Source of the DNA: Leisingera methylohalidivorans DSM 14336 | GTDB taxonomy: Bacteria > Pseudomonadota > Alphaproteobacteria > Rhodobacterales > Rhodobacteraceae | Length of the DNA stretch: 64,000 bases | NCBI RefSeq assembly: GCF_000511355.1 | Contig: NC_023135.1 | Location: 1,080,371 to 1,144,370 of the forward strand | Direction of reading: 5' to 3' | Notes under the pieces: model-generated | Databases searched by the model: none | Seen by the model: only the letters and a program-made list of their open reading frames with translations | Told to the model about the DNA's origin: nothing | Shown here: piece after piece, positions 62,695 through 64,000 of the stretch | Position numbering within the stretch: the stretch's first letter is position 1 | Layout: each line of letters starts with the position of its first letter | Made by a program: the position numbers and the translations under genes

Positions 62695-63273
62695 ATGGCG
62701 CAGAATGGGACAAAAGACAGGATAGCCGGGGCAGCTGATCAGCTGTTTTATGAACGTGGGTTCGAAGCCACATCCTTTGCGGACATTGCTGCCTCCGTCG
62801 GCATCTCGCGCGGGAACTTCTACCACCATTTCAAGAGCAAGGACGAGATTCTTGATGCGGTGATCACTCGCCGTATGGCCAGCACCCGTATAATGCTGGC
62901 CAAGTGGCAGGCCCAAGGCGGCAGCCCCGAAGGGCGGATCATCTGCTTCATCCGCATCCTGATCGTCAATCAGGCCAAAATCACGCTGTACGGCTGCCCT
63001 GTTGGCACGCTGGTGACGGAACTGGGCAAGCTGGATCACGCCGCACAGGGCCAGGCCAATGCGGTCTTCACCCTGTTCCGCGACTGGCTTGGCCGTCAGT
63101 TCGAGGAAATGGGCTGCTCCAATGGTGCGGATGCGCTGGCCATGCACCTGCTGGCCCGGAGCCAAGGGGTGGCCACGCTGGCGCAGGCGTTCCGCGATCC
63201 GGCATTTATCATAAGTGAAGTTGAACAGATGCAGGCCTGGCTGCATGGCCTGGTGCCTGTGGAACCAAATTGA
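62695..63273 (+). CDS. TetR-family regulator, NemR-like
   Basis: A 192-residue regulator with the TetR helix-turn-helix (about 10-55; LFYERGFEATSFADIAASVG, SRGNFYHHFKSKDEIL). The effector domain resembles NemR/TetR_C_13, including the YGCPVGTLVTELGKL segment whose Cys corresponds to the electrophile-sensing Cys106 of NemR. ATG 62695 follows AGGGAG by 5 bases; the GTG two codons earlier lies over that site. It is followed by a YciI-like gene and tag, and probably controls them in response to electrophiles or quinones (inference). Confidence 0.85.
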   Translation: MAQNGTKDRIAGAADQLFYERGFEATSFADIAASVGISRGNFYHHFKSKDEILDAVITRRMASTRIMLAKWQAQGGSPEGRIICFIRILIVNQAKITLYGCPVGTLVTELGKLDHAAQGQANAVFTLFRDWLGRQFEEMGCSNGADALAMHLLARSQGVATLAQAFRDPAFIISEVEQMQAWLHGLVPVEPN

Positions 63274-63284
63274 AGGGAGCAGAT

Positions 63285-63578
63285 ATGTTTGTCGTTTTTC
63301 TGAAATTTTCAGCCCGCAGGGATCGCGCGGGTGAATTTATGGAGGCGCATAAGGCCTGGCTGCGCCAGGGCTTTGCGGATCAGGTGTTCCTGGCCGCCGG
63401 TTCGATAGAAGAGGGGCGGGGCGGCGCAATCCTCGCCCACGGCTGCAGCCGCGAGGATCTGGCCGCCCGCGTGGCGCAGGATCCCTTTGTGGCGGAGGAT
63501 GTCGTGACGGCTGAGATCACCGGGTTCTCGCCTGTGCTGACCGATGCGCGGCTTGCTTTTCTCAAGACGGCCGCATGA
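63285..63578 (+). CDS. YciI-like (YCII domain) protein
   Basis: A 97-residue ferredoxin-fold protein of the YCII family (FVVFLKFSARRDRAGEFMEA, then AGSIEEGRGGAILAH and DPFVAEDVVTAEITGFSPV). Related proteins dehydrochlorinate or isomerise small molecules; function here is unknown. ATG 63285 has AAGGGAG 5 bases upstream. It lies 11 bases after the TetR stop and its own stop overlaps the tag start (ATGA), so the three form an operon. Confidence 0.85.
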   Translation: MFVVFLKFSARRDRAGEFMEAHKAWLRQGFADQVFLAAGSIEEGRGGAILAHGCSREDLAARVAQDPFVAEDVVTAEITGFSPVLTDARLAFLKTAA

Positions 63579-64000
63579 GCCGGCTTTACACCGCCCCCGA
63601 TGGCCAGCCCCGCTGTGGCTGGGCCGCCTCTGCGCCGGATTTTCTGCGCTATCATGACGAGGAGTGGGGCTATCCGGTGGGCGACGACATCCGCCTGTTC
63701 GAGAAGGTCTGCTTGGAGAGCTTCCAGTCGGGCCTCAGCTGGCGGACAATTCTGGACAAGCGCGAAAATTTCCGCGCGGCCTTCGCCGGCTTCGATTTCA
63801 ACAAAATGGCCAAATTCGGCGCGGCAGATGTGGAGCGGCTGCTGCAGAACAAGGGCATCATCCGCCACCGAGGCAAAATCGAAGCGGTGATCAACAACGC
63901 GGCCCGGGCACAGGAACTGGTGGCCGAGGCCGGCTCGCTGGCCGCGTTTTTCTGGAGCTTTGAGCCCAGGCCCGAAAATCTGCCGGAACCGCAGACCGCC
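63575..64000 (+). CDS. tag: DNA-3-methyladenine glycosylase I (3' end outside window)
   Basis: Removes 3-methyladenine from alkylated DNA. The visible 142 residues have the Tag family pattern: RCGWA near 13-17 (first zinc-site Cys14), YHDEEWGYPV (zinc-site His, start of the catalytic region), FEKVCLESFQSGLSWRTIL and RENFRAAFAGFDFNKMA. The C-terminus is cut by the window. Overlaps the YciI-like stop by 4 bases. Confidence 0.93.
   Translation, partial: MSRLYTAPDGQPRCGWAASAPDFLRYHDEEWGYPVGDDIRLFEKVCLESFQSGLSWRTILDKRENFRAAFAGFDFNKMAKFGAADVERLLQNKGIIRHRGKIEAVINNAARAQELVAEAGSLAAFFWSFEPRPENLPEPQTA

Overview
The window is GC-rich chromosomal DNA of an alphaproteobacterium, most likely a marine Rhodobacteraceae of the Roseobacter group (Leisingera/Phaeobacter/Ruegeria-like). 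This is inferred from an alphaproteobacterial SOS box (GAAC-N7-GAAC), a SAM-II riboswitch before metZ, FolE2-type GTP cyclohydrolase, a DddP-like M24 protein, and families common in Rhodobacteraceae (DUF1217, DUF2927, DUF4453, DUF2065). I see no rRNA, insertion sequence, prophage or CRISPR array. Genes are densely packed, with many 4-bp stop/start overlaps.

Layout. 1-2.7 kb: end of hflC, a DUF2065 gene and a DegP/HtrA protease (membrane and envelope quality control). 3-6.3 kb: a Crp/Fnr regulator, a peptidoglycan-binding lipoprotein, a DnaE2 C-terminal fragment behind an SOS box, a [2Fe-2S] ferredoxin and almost 1 kb without a convincing gene. 6.3-18 kb: a five-repeat DUF1217 protein, GNAT, purD, xseA, a lysoplasmalogenase-like membrane protein, ftsY, MgtC/SapB, an EamA transporter, YciB, a GST and a GntR regulator. 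18-26 kb: an NCS1 permease, riboswitch-controlled metZ, a divergent LysR / 2OG-oxygenase / DddP-like locus, and folE2. 26-32 kb: an Ala/Lys/Pro-rich protein, TrkH, lysC and ptsP.

32.4-39.7 kb is a six-gene operon for CoA-dependent aerobic breakdown of an aromatic acid, most probably 2-aminobenzoate. It holds the flavin monooxygenase/old-yellow-enzyme fusion, an SDR, a MarR regulator, an enoyl-CoA hydratase, an acyl-CoA dehydrogenase and an aryl-CoA ligase, and is preceded by a near-perfect 26-bp palindrome that probably binds the MarR protein. 39.8-49.2 kb: tRNA-Cys, a CbiX-type chelatase, tRNA-Gly, an ABC exporter, an acyl-CoA synthetase, an HSL-type esterase, DUF4453, an alkaline-phosphatase-superfamily enzyme, and a DUF1326/DUF2182 pair. 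49.4-54.4 kb: a complete peptide-type ABC importer with a fused double ATPase.

54.8-60.9 kb is the least understood region. After dtd (on the minus strand) it holds a double zinc-ribbon membrane protein, an SPFH protein with a GYF-like tail, a DUF2927 lipoprotein, TelA and XpaC. A 24-codon membrane micro-ORF with a good ribosome-binding site sits just before xpaC. The zinc-ribbon + SPFH pair resembles the YdjG/H-YdjI module that recruits PspA in Bacillus, so this looks like a membrane-stress assembly with TelA/XpaC as partners. The window closes with rluB, tadA and a NemR-like TetR regulator with two tandem operator boxes, leading into a YciI-like gene and a truncated tag gene.
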